Assembly: GCF_004342065.1 (NCBI RefSeq)
Contig: NZ_SLZU01000007.1
Location: 124,001 to 188,000, forward strand
Reading direction: 5' to 3'
Length of the DNA: 64,000 nucleotides
From: Primorskyibacter sedentarius
GTDB lineage: Bacteria > Pseudomonadota > Alphaproteobacteria > Rhodobacterales > Rhodobacteraceae
Shown here: positions 15,455 through 23,794 of the stretch, piece by piece
Layout: each line of letters starts with the position of its first letter
How positions within the stretch are numbered: position 1 is the stretch's first letter
Notes under the pieces: generated by a model
The model's database searches: none
What the model was told of the DNA's origin: nothing
What the model saw: the letters and a program-made list of their open reading frames with translations, nothing else
Translations under genes and position numbers: made by a program

Positions 15455-15889
15455 TCAATGCCCCATGATCATCCCTTCAAGCGCATCCTTCTCCATTGCC
15501 AGTTCCTGCAGGCGCGCCTTGACGACGTCACCGATGGTGACGATGCCGATAAGCTCCTTGTCCTGTGTCACCGGCATGTGGCGGAACCGGCCATCGGTCA
15601 TGCGTTGCAGGATGTTGTCAGCCTGATCCCCCGGTGCGCAGCACGACGGGTTGCGCGTCATCATTTCGCGGGCTTCCTCGTCAAGGCAAGAGGGGCCTTT
15701 CAGTGCCAAAGAGCGCACGATGTCGCGTTCCGACAGGATGCCCTCGACGGCCTTGCCATCCGAGGACACGACCACGCCCCCGATCCGACGCTCTGCAAGC
15801 AGGTGTGTGACCTCCGAGACCTTGGCATCCGGCTTGACTGTAATGACGCCGGAATCACCTTTGGAATTGAGGATCTGGTGGACGAGCAT
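15455..15889 (-). CDS. CBS-domain pair protein
   Basis: The 144-residue protein is built of two CBS motifs: about residues 8-60 (ITVKPDAKVSEVTHLLAERR then GGVVVSSDGKAVEGILSERD) and 75-135 (MTRNPSCCAPGDQADNILQ then RHMPVTQDKELIGIVTIGD). Such stand-alone CBS proteins bind adenine nucleotides and act as cytoplasmic sensors. I choose the ATG at 15889 because GGAGG precedes it by 8 bases. It lies 71 bases upstream of coaD on the same strand. The partner is unknown. Confidence 0.88.
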   Translation of the reverse strand: MLVHQILNSKGDSGVITVKPDAKVSEVTHLLAERRIGGVVVSSDGKAVEGILSERDIVRSLALKGPSCLDEEAREMMTRNPSCCAPGDQADNILQRMTDGRFRHMPVTQDKELIGIVTIGDVVKARLQELAMEKDALEGMIMGH

Positions 15890-15948
15890 GTGGCGAGCCT
15901 CCGCACAAAATTGCAATGGTTTCAGCGTCTACGGAACAGGCGTAGCTG

Positions 15949-16845
15949 TCAAGTCAGTGCTTCGAGCCGCGCCACTTCCCGGCGCAATCCGTCCGCAAGG
16001 GCGATGGCCAGCCGGTTCATCCGCTCCAGCCTGCGATCATCGGCGTGACGGATCAGATAAAAGCTGCGGGTCAGCGAGATTTCATCGGTCAGAACGCGGC
16101 GCACACCTGTGGTCGACGGGATCGCGAAATCATGCACCACGCCCAGACCGGCCCCCTGTCGCACCCAGTGAAACTGAACGGACACGGAATTGGAGGCCAG
16201 GGCCACCCGCGTCAGGCCAAAATCGTCAAGGTAGTCCAGTTCCTTGTCAAAAATCATCTCGGGGATATAGCCGATCAGCCGCCGCCCGCGCAGCGCCTGC
16301 GTGCTGTCAATCGGACCGGTTCGGTCAAGATAGCTTTGCGCGGCGGCCAGATGCAGGTGGTAGTCGGTGATCTTCTGAACGCTCAGACGCCCGGTCTGTG
16401 GCGGGCTGACGGCGATGGCCATGTCGGCCTCTCGCTTCGACAGGTTTACCACGCGGGGCAAGGCGACAATCTGGATCTCAAGATCGGGGTTGGCGTCAGA
16501 GATTTCGGCACAGACCTGCGGCAGCAGAAAATTCGCGCAGCCATCCGGCGCCCCGATGCGGATCTGACCTGACAGAGCACCGGCACCCTCGGTCACCGCG
16601 TCCTGCGCCGCCTGCATCGCCTGCTCGGCGCGTTCAGCATGGGCAATCAGCCGCTGCCCCGCCTCTGTCAGCGCGTAACCCAGCGGCGATTTGGCAAACA
16701 GCGGCGTGCCCAACCCCTGCTCCAGCCGCGAAATCCGCCGCCCCACCGTGGCCGGATCCATCCGCAGCGCCCGGCCGGCCGCTGACAGGCTTTCGCCACG
16801 CGCGACGCCCAGAAAAATCCGCATATCGTCCCAGCTTTGCGCCAT
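15949..16845 (-). CDS. LysR-family regulator divergent from mmsA
   Basis: The 298-residue protein has an N-terminal LysR helix-turn-helix (DDMRIFLGVARGESLSAAGR, DPATVGRRISRLEQGLGTPL) and a C-terminal effector domain (residues about 90-290). It is divergent from mmsA with a 108-base gap that holds two identical 12-bp sites, so it very likely controls valine catabolism and itself. The start at 16845 begins MAQSWDDM; longer versions of the frame run antisense through mmsA and are not credible. Confidence 0.93.
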   Translation of the reverse strand: MAQSWDDMRIFLGVARGESLSAAGRALRMDPATVGRRISRLEQGLGTPLFAKSPLGYALTEAGQRLIAHAERAEQAMQAAQDAVTEGAGALSGQIRIGAPDGCANFLLPQVCAEISDANPDLEIQIVALPRVVNLSKREADMAIAVSPPQTGRLSVQKITDYHLHLAAAQSYLDRTGPIDSTQALRGRRLIGYIPEMIFDKELDYLDDFGLTRVALASNSVSVQFHWVRQGAGLGVVHDFAIPSTTGVRRVLTDEISLTRSFYLIRHADDRRLERMNRLAIALADGLRREVARLEALT

Positions 16846-16855
16846 CTGGCTTCCT

Positions 16856-16911
16856 TTGCATTTTTGCAATACCTTTTTGGTAAATTGGGCCTTCTTTGCG
16901 CATTTTTGCAA
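16856..16911. promoter_or_regulatory. tandem GCATTTTTGCAA sites between lysR and mmsA
   Basis: GCATTTTTGCAA occurs at 16858-16869 and again at 16900-16911, exactly 42 bp apart, which is four helical turns. The first copy extends to the palindrome TTGCATTTTTGCAA (16856-16869). This same-face spacing fits a LysR tetramer that spans the divergent promoters. Confidence 0.7.
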
Positions 16912-16953
16912 GACTATTGTGGCGCCAATCTCGGATCCAAGGAGGAACGTCGG

Positions 16954-18453
16954 ATGCAGGAACTCAGCCACTATATCAACGGTCAGCACGTCAAGGGCAC
17001 GTCGGGCCGGTTTGCCGATGTCATGAACCCCGCCACCGGCGAGGTGCAGGCCAAGGTGCCGCTGGCCACGGTGGCAGAGCTGAACGACGCCGTCGCCAAG
17101 GCCGAAGAGGCGCAGAAGGCCTGGGGGGCCACCAACCCGCAGCGCCGCGCCCGCGTGATGATGAAATTCGGACAGCTTATCAACGAACATATGGACGAGC
17201 TGGCAGAGCTGGTCAGCTGCGAACATGGCAAGACCCTGCCAGACGGGCGCGGCGATGTGCAGCGCGGGCTGGAAGTGGTCGAGGTCTGCATGGGCGGGCC
17301 TTCGCTGCTGAAGGGCGAGTTCACCGATGATGGTGGTCCCGGCATCGACCTGTATTCCATGCGCCAGCCGCTGGGTGTTGTTGCGGGCATTACGCCCTTC
17401 AACTTCCCCGCGATGATCCCGCTGTGGAAAATGGCCCCTGCCCTGACCTGCGGCAACGCGATGATCCTCAAACCGTCCGAGCGCTGCCCCTCCACCTCGT
17501 TGCGGCTGGCGGAGCTGCTGACAGAGGCGGGCCTGCCCGATGGCGTGCTTCAGATCATCAATGGCGACAAAGAGGTCGTGGACGCGATCCTCGACAATGA
17601 AACCGTGCAGGCCGTGGGCTTTGTCGGCTCCACCCCGATTGCGCAGTATATCTATGGCCGTGCCGCGACCAATGGCAAGCGGGCGCAGTGTTTCGGCGGC
17701 GCCAAGAACCACATGATCATCATGCCCGATGCCGATGTCGAAAAGGCGGCCGATGCGCTTGTGGGTGCAGGTTACGGCGCGGCTGGCGAGCGCTGCATGG
17801 CAATCTCTGTCGCGGTCCCAGTTGGCAAGGAAACCGCGGACCGGCTGATCAAGAGCCTGACACCCCGCGTCGAAAAGCTGAAAGTCGGCCCCTACACGGC
17901 AGGCGATGACGTTGATTTCGGCCCTGTCATCACCGCGGCCTCCAAGGCGCGGATTGAAGGTCTGGTCAATTCCGGCGTCGATCAGGGCGCCAAGCTGGTC
18001 GTCGACGGCCGCGGCTTCAAGATGCAGGGCTATGAGGATGGCTTTTTCGTGGGCCCATCGCTGTTTGACGACGTGACCCCGGACATGGATATCTACAAGG
18101 AAGAGATCTTTGGCCCCGTCCTCAGCACCGTGCGCGCCGAAACCTACGAGGATGCGCTGAACCTTGTGATCGACAACCCTTACGGTAACGGCACGGCGAT
18201 CTACACCGCTGATGGCGACACCGCGCGTGACTTTGCCCACCGGGTCAATGTTGGCATGGTCGGCATCAACTTCCCGATCCCGGTGCCGCTCAGCTACCAC
18301 ACGTTCGGCGGCTGGAAGAAATCGGCCTTCGGCGACCTTAACCAATACGGGCCCGACGCGTTCCGCTTCTATACCAAGACCAAAACCGTCACGGCGCGCT
18401 GGTTCTCGGGCATCAAAGATGGCGGCGAGTTCAACTTCAAAGCGATGGACTGA
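16954..18453 (+). CDS. mmsA: methylmalonate-semialdehyde dehydrogenase (acylating)
   Basis: The 499-residue ALDH-family enzyme converts methylmalonate semialdehyde to propionyl-CoA at the end of valine degradation. The segment [20 protein letters not shown] is at about 145-164, and the catalytic Cys is in [18 protein letters not shown] (about 277-294), both typical of MmsA. The start at 16954 follows AAGGAGG. It is separated from the other valine genes by the YbdK gene and ends at its own terminator. Confidence 0.95.
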   Translation: MQELSHYINGQHVKGTSGRFADVMNPATGEVQAKVPLATVAELNDAVAKAEEAQKAWGATNPQRRARVMMKFGQLINEHMDELAELVSCEHGKTLPDGRGDVQRGLEVVEVCMGGPSLLKGEFTDDGGPGIDLYSMRQPLGVVAGITPFNFPAMIPLWKMAPALTCGNAMILKPSERCPSTSLRLAELLTEAGLPDGVLQIINGDKEVVDAILDNETVQAVGFVGSTPIAQYIYGRAATNGKRAQCFGGAKNHMIIMPDADVEKAADALVGAGYGAAGERCMAISVAVPVGKETADRLIKSLTPRVEKLKVGPYTAGDDVDFGPVITAASKARIEGLVNSGVDQGAKLVVDGRGFKMQGYEDGFFVGPSLFDDVTPDMDIYKEEIFGPVLSTVRAETYEDALNLVIDNPYGNGTAIYTADGDTARDFAHRVNVGMVGINFPIPVPLSYHTFGGWKKSAFGDLNQYGPDAFRFYTKTKTVTARWFSGIKDGGEFNFKAMD

Positions 18454-18476
18454 ACCCTACCAATCAGACTGACGAA

Positions 18477-18503
18477 AAAGGGCGGCTCTTATGGCCGCCC
18501 TTT
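18477..18503 (+). terminator. intrinsic terminator after mmsA
   Basis: Arms AAAGGGCGGC and GCCGCCCTTT form a 10-bp stem with a 7-base loop. The A and T ends allow it to work in both directions, although the T-run is short. It lies 24 bases after the mmsA stop. Confidence 0.8.
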
Positions 18504-18623
18504 CCATTTCTCCCCGGTGTGCATGAAATTTGCCTGTGCCACATGGGGCCAAAACACCGCATCGTGCTTGCCGTGGCGTTCTTGCTCTGCTCAACTAAGT
18601 TCAGTCGACGGGAGAAGGACCGC

Positions 18624-19751
18624 ATGACCGAACCCGCTTTCAGCATGGGCATCGAAGAGGAGTATCTCCTTGTCGATCTGGAAAGCTACGCGCTGGCAGA
18701 GGCCCCCGACGGGCTAATGAAAGCCTGTGTGGCAAAGCTGGAAGATCAGGTCAGCCCGGAATTCCTGCAATGCCAGATCGAAATCGGCACCAAGGTCTGT
18801 GCCGACATAGGCGCCGCACGGGAAGACCTGAAACGCCTGCGCAACACGGTCGCCGAGGAGGCCGCCAGGTTCAACCTTGCCCCTATTGCGGCCTCGTGCC
18901 ATCCGCTTGCCGATTGGAAGAACCAGCACCACACAGACAAGGATCGTTACAACAGCCTGCAACGTGATCTGGGCGGTGTGGCGCGGCGCATGTTGATCTG
19001 CGGGTGCCACGTCCATGTCGGGCTGGACGACGATTCCCTGCGCGCAGACCTGATGCGGCAGATGGCATATTTTCTGCCCCACCTACTTGCGCTGTCGACT
19101 TCTTCGCCCTTCTGGCAAGGCCAGGATACACAGATGGCCTCGTACCGGATTTCGGTCTTCGACAACCTGCCCCGCACCGGCCTGCCGCCGCAATTCCACA
19201 ATTGGCAGGATTTCCAGAGGTCCGTCGACGTGCTGGTCAGGCTGGGCGTGATCGAGGACAGCAGCAAGATCTGGTGGGATCTGCGCCCTTCCGCACGGTT
19301 CCCCACGCTGGAAACCCGCATCATGGACGTGTCGCCGCGGATGGAGGACACGCTCGCGCTGGCCGCGCTGAACCAGAGCCTGTTGCGCATGCTGTGGCGG
19401 CTGAGGGTAAAAAACCAGCGCTGGCGTATCTACGAAGGCTTCCTGATTGCCGAGAACCGCTGGCGGGCACAGCGTTACGGCGTAACCGAAGGGCTGATCG
19501 ATTTCGGGCGGGGAGAGATCGTTCCCTTCAAGGAACTGATCGACGAATTGCTTGTGCTGGTAGAGGAGGACGCCGGAACGCTGAAATGTCAGCAGGAAGT
19601 TGACCACCTGCGCCGCATCGTTGCCAATGGCACTTCTGCGACCCGACAGCGCAAGGTTCTCGCTGCCGCGAAGGCCGAAGGGCAAAGCCACGAGGATCAG
19701 ATGCGCGCAGTCGTGGCCCATCTGGTCGAGGAGTTTCACGCCGACCTTTGA
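18624..19751 (+). CDS. YbdK-type carboxylate-amine ligase (glutamate-cysteine ligase 2 family)
   Basis: The 375-residue protein is a GCS2-family ATP-dependent ligase. It starts with [12 protein letters not shown] (residues 7-18), has the metal/substrate segment [15 protein letters not shown] (about 128) and the [20 protein letters not shown] block (about 233-252). Family members make gamma-glutamyl bonds weakly in vitro; the physiological product is unknown. I start at the ATG at 18624 after GGAGAAGG. It sits between mmsA and the acyl-CoA dehydrogenase gene with no clear link to valine breakdown. Confidence 0.88.
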   Translation: MTEPAFSMGIEEEYLLVDLESYALAEAPDGLMKACVAKLEDQVSPEFLQCQIEIGTKVCADIGAAREDLKRLRNTVAEEAARFNLAPIAASCHPLADWKNQHHTDKDRYNSLQRDLGGVARRMLICGCHVHVGLDDDSLRADLMRQMAYFLPHLLALSTSSPFWQGQDTQMASYRISVFDNLPRTGLPPQFHNWQDFQRSVDVLVRLGVIEDSSKIWWDLRPSARFPTLETRIMDVSPRMEDTLALAALNQSLLRMLWRLRVKNQRWRIYEGFLIAENRWRAQRYGVTEGLIDFGRGEIVPFKELIDELLVLVEEDAGTLKCQQEVDHLRRIVANGTSATRQRKVLAAAKAEGQSHEDQMRAVVAHLVEEFHADL

Positions 19752-19875
19752 CAGCGCGGCCTGATGCTTTGTGAAATTGCCGCAGACCCGCGTCACACCC
19801 TTGATCCCGCGAAACACTCCTGCAACAAACGGGAATTAAACAGCTGTTCAATTCGAATTCGCCTGGGAGGGTATC

Positions 19876-21021
19876 ATGGATTTCGCACTGAGCGAGGAAC
19901 AAACCGCCATATTCGACATGGCCCATGGCTTTGGGCAGGACCATATCGCACCCCATGCCCGCGAGTGGGAGAATGAGGGCACCATCCCAAGGGAGCTGTG
20001 GCCGCGCGTGGCAGAGCTTGGCCTTGGCGGGATCTACGTATCCGAGGAATACGGCGGTTCGGGGCTGTCGCGGCTTGATGCCACGCTGGTGTTCGAGGCG
20101 CTCGCCATGGCCTGCCCCGCTGTCGGATCCTTCCTGTCCATCCACAACATGTGCGGCGGCATGATCGACAAGTTCGGCAGCGAGGAGACGAAGGCAAAGT
20201 GGCTGCCCGATATCTGCTCCATGTCCAAGGTTTTCAGCTATTGCCTGACCGAGCCTGGTTCCGGCTCTGACGCTGCAGCCCTGCGCACCCGCGCGGACAA
20301 GACCAATGAAGGCTATGTGCTCAACGGGACCAAAGCCTTTATCTCGGGCGGCGGCTATTCCGATGCCTATGTCACGATGGTGCGCACTGGCGAGGATGGA
20401 CCAAAGGGTATCTCCACACTTGTGGTCGAGGATGGCACCCCCGGCCTCAGCTTTGGTGGGCTGGAAGACAAGATGGGCTGGCGCGCCCAACCCACCGCGC
20501 AGGTGCAGTTCGACGATTGCAATGTGCCGCATGACAACCTGATCGGCGAGGAAGGACGTGGTTTTTCCTATGCCATGGCGGGCCTCGACGGCGGCCGCCT
20601 CAACATCGCGGCCTCTGCTCTTGGCGGTGCTCAGAACGCATTTGATCTGACGCTGGCCTATATGGGCGAGCGCAAGGCCTTCGGCCAGACCATCGATCAG
20701 TTTCAGGCGCTGCAATTCCGCCTGGCCGAAATGGAGGTTGCGCTGCAATCGGCGCGGACGTTCCTGCGTCAGGCCGCGTGGAAGCTCGATAACGGGATAC
20801 CGGATGCCACCAAGTTCTGCGCCATGGCCAAGCTCTATGTCACCGACGCCGCTTTCGAGGTCGCCAATGGCTGCCTGCAGCTTCACGGCGGCTACGGCTA
20901 CCTTGCCGATTACGGGGTGGAAAAGATTGTCCGCGATCTGCGTGTGCATCAGATCCTGGAAGGCACCAACGAGATCATGCGCCTGATCATCTCGCGCCAG
21001 TTGCTGGCGGAACGCGCATGA
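19876..21021 (+). CDS. acyl-CoA dehydrogenase, probable isobutyryl-CoA dehydrogenase
   Basis: The 381-residue flavoprotein has the two acyl-CoA dehydrogenase signatures, CLTEPGSGSDAAALRT (about 117-132) and a C-terminal GYLADYGVEKIVRDLRVHQI with the catalytic Glu in LEGTNEIM. It oxidises a short branched acyl-CoA and passes electrons to ETF. The next two genes encode 3-hydroxyisobutyryl-CoA hydrolase and 3-hydroxyisobutyrate dehydrogenase, so isobutyryl-CoA to methacrylyl-CoA in valine breakdown is the likely reaction. The start follows GGGAGGG. Confidence 0.9.
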   Translation: MDFALSEEQTAIFDMAHGFGQDHIAPHAREWENEGTIPRELWPRVAELGLGGIYVSEEYGGSGLSRLDATLVFEALAMACPAVGSFLSIHNMCGGMIDKFGSEETKAKWLPDICSMSKVFSYCLTEPGSGSDAAALRTRADKTNEGYVLNGTKAFISGGGYSDAYVTMVRTGEDGPKGISTLVVEDGTPGLSFGGLEDKMGWRAQPTAQVQFDDCNVPHDNLIGEEGRGFSYAMAGLDGGRLNIAASALGGAQNAFDLTLAYMGERKAFGQTIDQFQALQFRLAEMEVALQSARTFLRQAAWKLDNGIPDATKFCAMAKLYVTDAAFEVANGCLQLHGGYGYLADYGVEKIVRDLRVHQILEGTNEIMRLIISRQLLAERA

Positions 21022-21097
21022 CATGGCGATCGGCAAAGCACCGCGCAGCATGGGTTCACGAACCGACGCAGCCACATGACTGCCGGAGGCCCGCGCG

Positions 21098-22135
21098 ATG
21101 AGTGACGACATCCTGATCCGCCGCGATGGCCGTGCGGGGCGCATCACCCTCAACCGCCCCAAGGCACTGAATGCGCTGACCTACGAGATGTGTCTTGCCG
21201 TCGCAGCCGTGCTTGAGAATTGGCGGAGAGATGACGGGATCGACCTGCTGATCCTTGACGCGACCGGGGACAAGGCGTTCTGCGCCGGGGGCGACATTGC
21301 AGAGATGCATCGCAGCGGCCTGGATGGCGATTACGATTTCGGTCGGCGGTTCTGGCGAGACGAATACCGGATGAACGCAGCCCTTGCCGAATACCCCAAA
21401 CCGGTGGTCAGCCTGATGCAGGGCTTCACCATGGGCGGCGGCGTTGGCTTGGGCGGCCATGCCTCGCACCGTGTCGTCGGCGAAAGCAGCCGCATCTCCA
21501 TGCCCGAATGCGGCATCGGCTTCGTACCCGATGTGGGGGGATCTTACCTGCTTGCGCGCGCGCCGGGACGGCTGGGGGAGTATCTTGGAATGACTGCCGC
21601 CCGCATGGGCCCGGGGGACGCGATCCATGCGGGCTTTGCCGATAGTTTCCTGCCCGAAGCAGACTGGCCGGACCTGATTGCAGAGCTTACCCGCACCGGC
21701 AATGCCTCCATTTCAGCGACCGCCGCCAGCCCCGCCCCCTCAGGCCCGCTTGCGGCGCAGCAGGCCCGGATTGACCGGCTTTTCGACCACGGCGACCTCG
21801 CCGGTCTGGTGCATGCCCTGCAGAAGGATGACAGCGATTTTGCCGCCGATACGCTGAAGTCGCTGTCGCGCAATGCGCCTCTGTCGCTCGCCGTGACGCT
21901 GGAAATGCTTCGCAGGCTGCGTGCCGGAGCATTGAGGATCCGCACCGCGCTGGAGCTGGAATTCCGCGTATCCTGGCGCATCATGGAACACGGGGATTTC
22001 CTGGAGGGCATCCGCGCCGCAATCATCGATAAAGACCGAAACCCGCGCTGGCGTTACGGGCTGTCGGATGTGCCTGCCGACGCAGTGACGCAGATGCTGG
22101 CGCCGCTCGGACAACATACGCTGAACTTTGAGTGA
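21098..22135 (+). CDS. 3-hydroxyisobutyryl-CoA hydrolase
   Basis: At 345 residues this is the ECH_2/HIBCH branch of the crotonase family, longer than ordinary enoyl-CoA hydratases. The oxyanion and active-site motifs are AFCAGGDIAEMH (about 62-73) and GGGVGLGGHASHRVV with MPECGIGFVPDVGGSYLLAR, including the catalytic Glu in PECGIG. It removes CoA from 3-hydroxyisobutyryl-CoA in valine degradation. It lies between the acyl-CoA dehydrogenase and mmsB genes on the same strand. An ordinary enoyl-CoA hydratase gene for the preceding step is not present here. Confidence 0.9.
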   Translation: MSDDILIRRDGRAGRITLNRPKALNALTYEMCLAVAAVLENWRRDDGIDLLILDATGDKAFCAGGDIAEMHRSGLDGDYDFGRRFWRDEYRMNAALAEYPKPVVSLMQGFTMGGGVGLGGHASHRVVGESSRISMPECGIGFVPDVGGSYLLARAPGRLGEYLGMTAARMGPGDAIHAGFADSFLPEADWPDLIAELTRTGNASISATAASPAPSGPLAAQQARIDRLFDHGDLAGLVHALQKDDSDFAADTLKSLSRNAPLSLAVTLEMLRRLRAGALRIRTALELEFRVSWRIMEHGDFLEGIRAAIIDKDRNPRWRYGLSDVPADAVTQMLAPLGQHTLNFE

Positions 22136-22146
22136 AAGGACCAACC

Positions 22147-23019
22147 ATGAAAGTCGGATTTATCGGGCTGGGCAATATGGGCGCGCCCATGGCCGCCAAT
22201 CTTGCGAAGGCAGGCCACACGGTCACCGGCTTTGACGTTGCCGGTGCCACGGCCGAGGGCGTGCAGATCGCCGACAGCGCCGCCGCAGCGGCAACCGGCG
22301 CAGATATCGTGATCACCATGCTGCCAAATGGTGCGATCCTGCGCGATGTCGCGGATCAGATCATCCCCGCCATGTCACCCGGCGCCGTCTTTCTTGACTG
22401 TTCGACCGTCGATGTGGACAGCGCCCGCGCCGTCGCAGAGCAGGCACAGGCAGCGGGGCTTTCTGCCTTGGACGCGCCTGTTTCTGGCGGCGTCGGGGGC
22501 GCGGCAGGCGGCACGCTCACCTTCATGGTTGGCGGCGACGAGGCGGGCTTTGCCAAGGCCGCCCCGCTTTTCGAGGTGATGGGACAGAAAGCCGTGCATT
22601 GCGGCCCGTCAGGCAACGGGCAAGCCGCCAAGATCTGCAACAACATGATCCTTGGCGTGACCATGATCGCGACCTGCGAGGCCTTTGCCCTGGCCGACAA
22701 GCTCGGGCTCGACAGGCAGGCGATGTTCGATGTCGTCTCCACCTCCTCGGGCTATAGCTGGTCGATGAACGCCTATTGCCCGGCCCCCGGTGTCGGCCCC
22801 AAATCGCCCGCAGACAATGGCTATCAACCGGGATTCGCGGCAGAACTGATGCTGAAGGATCTGGGCCTCGCGCAACAAGCGGCCGAAGCGGCTGACGCAG
22901 ACACGCCTATGGGCGCCAGGGCGCTGGCGCTTTACAAGCGCTTCGTCGAGGATGAGGACGGCAGGGGCAAGGATTTTTCAGCGATGCTGCCCCGGTTCGA
23001 GAAACGCGGCCACGATTGA
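22147..23019 (+). CDS. mmsB: 3-hydroxyisobutyrate dehydrogenase
   Basis: The 290-residue NAD-dependent enzyme oxidises 3-hydroxyisobutyrate to methylmalonate semialdehyde, the substrate of MmsA. It begins MKVGFIGLGNMGAPMAANLA, the Rossmann motif of the family; the substrate loop DAPVSGGVGGAAGGTL and the catalytic-Lys segment GNGQAAKICNNMILG follow. I use the ATG at 22147 after GAAAGGACC. A GTG at 22132 inside the previous gene is in frame but the family motif starts at the later codon. Confidence 0.94.
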   Translation: MKVGFIGLGNMGAPMAANLAKAGHTVTGFDVAGATAEGVQIADSAAAAATGADIVITMLPNGAILRDVADQIIPAMSPGAVFLDCSTVDVDSARAVAEQAQAAGLSALDAPVSGGVGGAAGGTLTFMVGGDEAGFAKAAPLFEVMGQKAVHCGPSGNGQAAKICNNMILGVTMIATCEAFALADKLGLDRQAMFDVVSTSSGYSWSMNAYCPAPGVGPKSPADNGYQPGFAAELMLKDLGLAQQAAEAADADTPMGARALALYKRFVEDEDGRGKDFSAMLPRFEKRGHD

Positions 23020-23091
23020 TCCATGTCATATTCAAGATTTGTGTTTTCACGCTAGGGTCTGATGAGGACAAATATTCCCGCGAGGAAACCA

Positions 23092-23292
23092 ATGCTTGAA
23101 AAGAACATGGGTCAAACCGACCGCAAAATTCGCGCCGTCGCTGGCGTTGTACTTCTGCTGCTTGCCCTGACGACGTTTGCCGGTGTCTGGGCGTGGATCG
23201 TTGGCATCGTGGCAGTGGTGCTCTTGGCCACGGCCGCGTTGGGCACCTGCCCGCCCTATTCGTTGCTGGGTATCAGCACGAAAAAAGAGTGA
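23092..23292 (+). CDS. DUF2892 inner-membrane protein
   Basis: The 66-residue protein matches DUF2892 (YgaP-like membrane part): NMGQTDRKIRAVAGVVLLLL begins a pair of hydrophobic helices (about 14-31 and 34-54), ending GTCPPYSLLGISTKKE with the conserved CPPY. It should sit in the cytoplasmic membrane. Function is not established; many relatives accompany sulfur-transfer or metal genes but none is here. ATG at 23092 follows CGAGGAAACC. Confidence 0.85.
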   Translation: MLEKNMGQTDRKIRAVAGVVLLLLALTTFAGVWAWIVGIVAVVLLATAALGTCPPYSLLGISTKKE

Positions 23293-23293
23293 C

Positions 23294-23318
23294 GGCGCGC
23301 GCGGACTTCCGCGCGCCC
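23294..23318. terminator. GC-rich hairpin after the DUF2892 gene
   Basis: A strong hairpin, left arm GGCGCGCGCGG and right arm CCGCGCGCC with a two-base bulge, starts directly after the stop codon. There is no T-run, so it may stop transcription only with Rho or may just protect the mRNA end. Confidence 0.4.
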
Positions 23319-23417
23319 ATCATCTTGGCTGGCGAAGATCCGCACGCGCGTAAGATACCGCTGGAACCGGACAGGCCTTGGGTAGATTGTCCCTTCTGAA
23401 CGCGAAGGAGACGAGAC

Positions 23418-23756
23418 ATGCGTGTAAATTCTTTGATGGCCCCGGCCGTGGCTATCCTTATGGTGCTTGGCTCCGGGTCGGTGGCCATGGCCGCGCCCAA
23501 AGGATGCCCGCCCGGACTTGCCAAGAAAAGCCCGGCCTGTGTGCCGCCCGGTCATGCCAAGTCCGACCGTCAGCATCGTTACCATGTGGGCGATGTGATT
23601 TCGCGGGGCGACTACACCATCATCCGCAATCCCGACAGGTACGGGCTGAACCCACGGCACAGCTATTACCGGGTGGGTGATCAGGCCTTTCGGGTCGACC
23701 GCGAGACACGGGAGATTCTTGACATGATCGGCGCGGTGGCGGCCGTGCTCGACTGA
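23418..23756 (+). CDS. small secreted protein, RcnB-like
   Basis: The 112-residue product has a signal peptide (MRVNSLMAPAVAILMVLGSG, cleavage after AMA) and a mature part KGCPPGLAKKSPACVPPGHA, then a YHVGDVISRGDYTIIRNPD region resembling RcnB-type periplasmic proteins. Two Cys flank the Pro-rich start. RcnB affects nickel/cobalt homeostasis in E. coli, but similarity here is limited and I would not transfer the function. It converges on uvrA with a 38-base gap; proteins like this are sometimes mislabelled as excinuclease because of that position. Confidence 0.7.
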   Translation: MRVNSLMAPAVAILMVLGSGSVAMAAPKGCPPGLAKKSPACVPPGHAKSDRQHRYHVGDVISRGDYTIIRNPDRYGLNPRHSYYRVGDQAFRVDRETREILDMIGAVAAVLD

Positions 23757-23794
23757 CGCGCAACAGCGCGTGCAAGCAGCCTCGCCGCCGCGCC

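Noticed and set aside
15949-18345. N-terminal extension of the LysR frame running through mmsA
   Set aside because: Only the 298 residues from 16845 resemble LysR; the remainder is antisense to mmsA.
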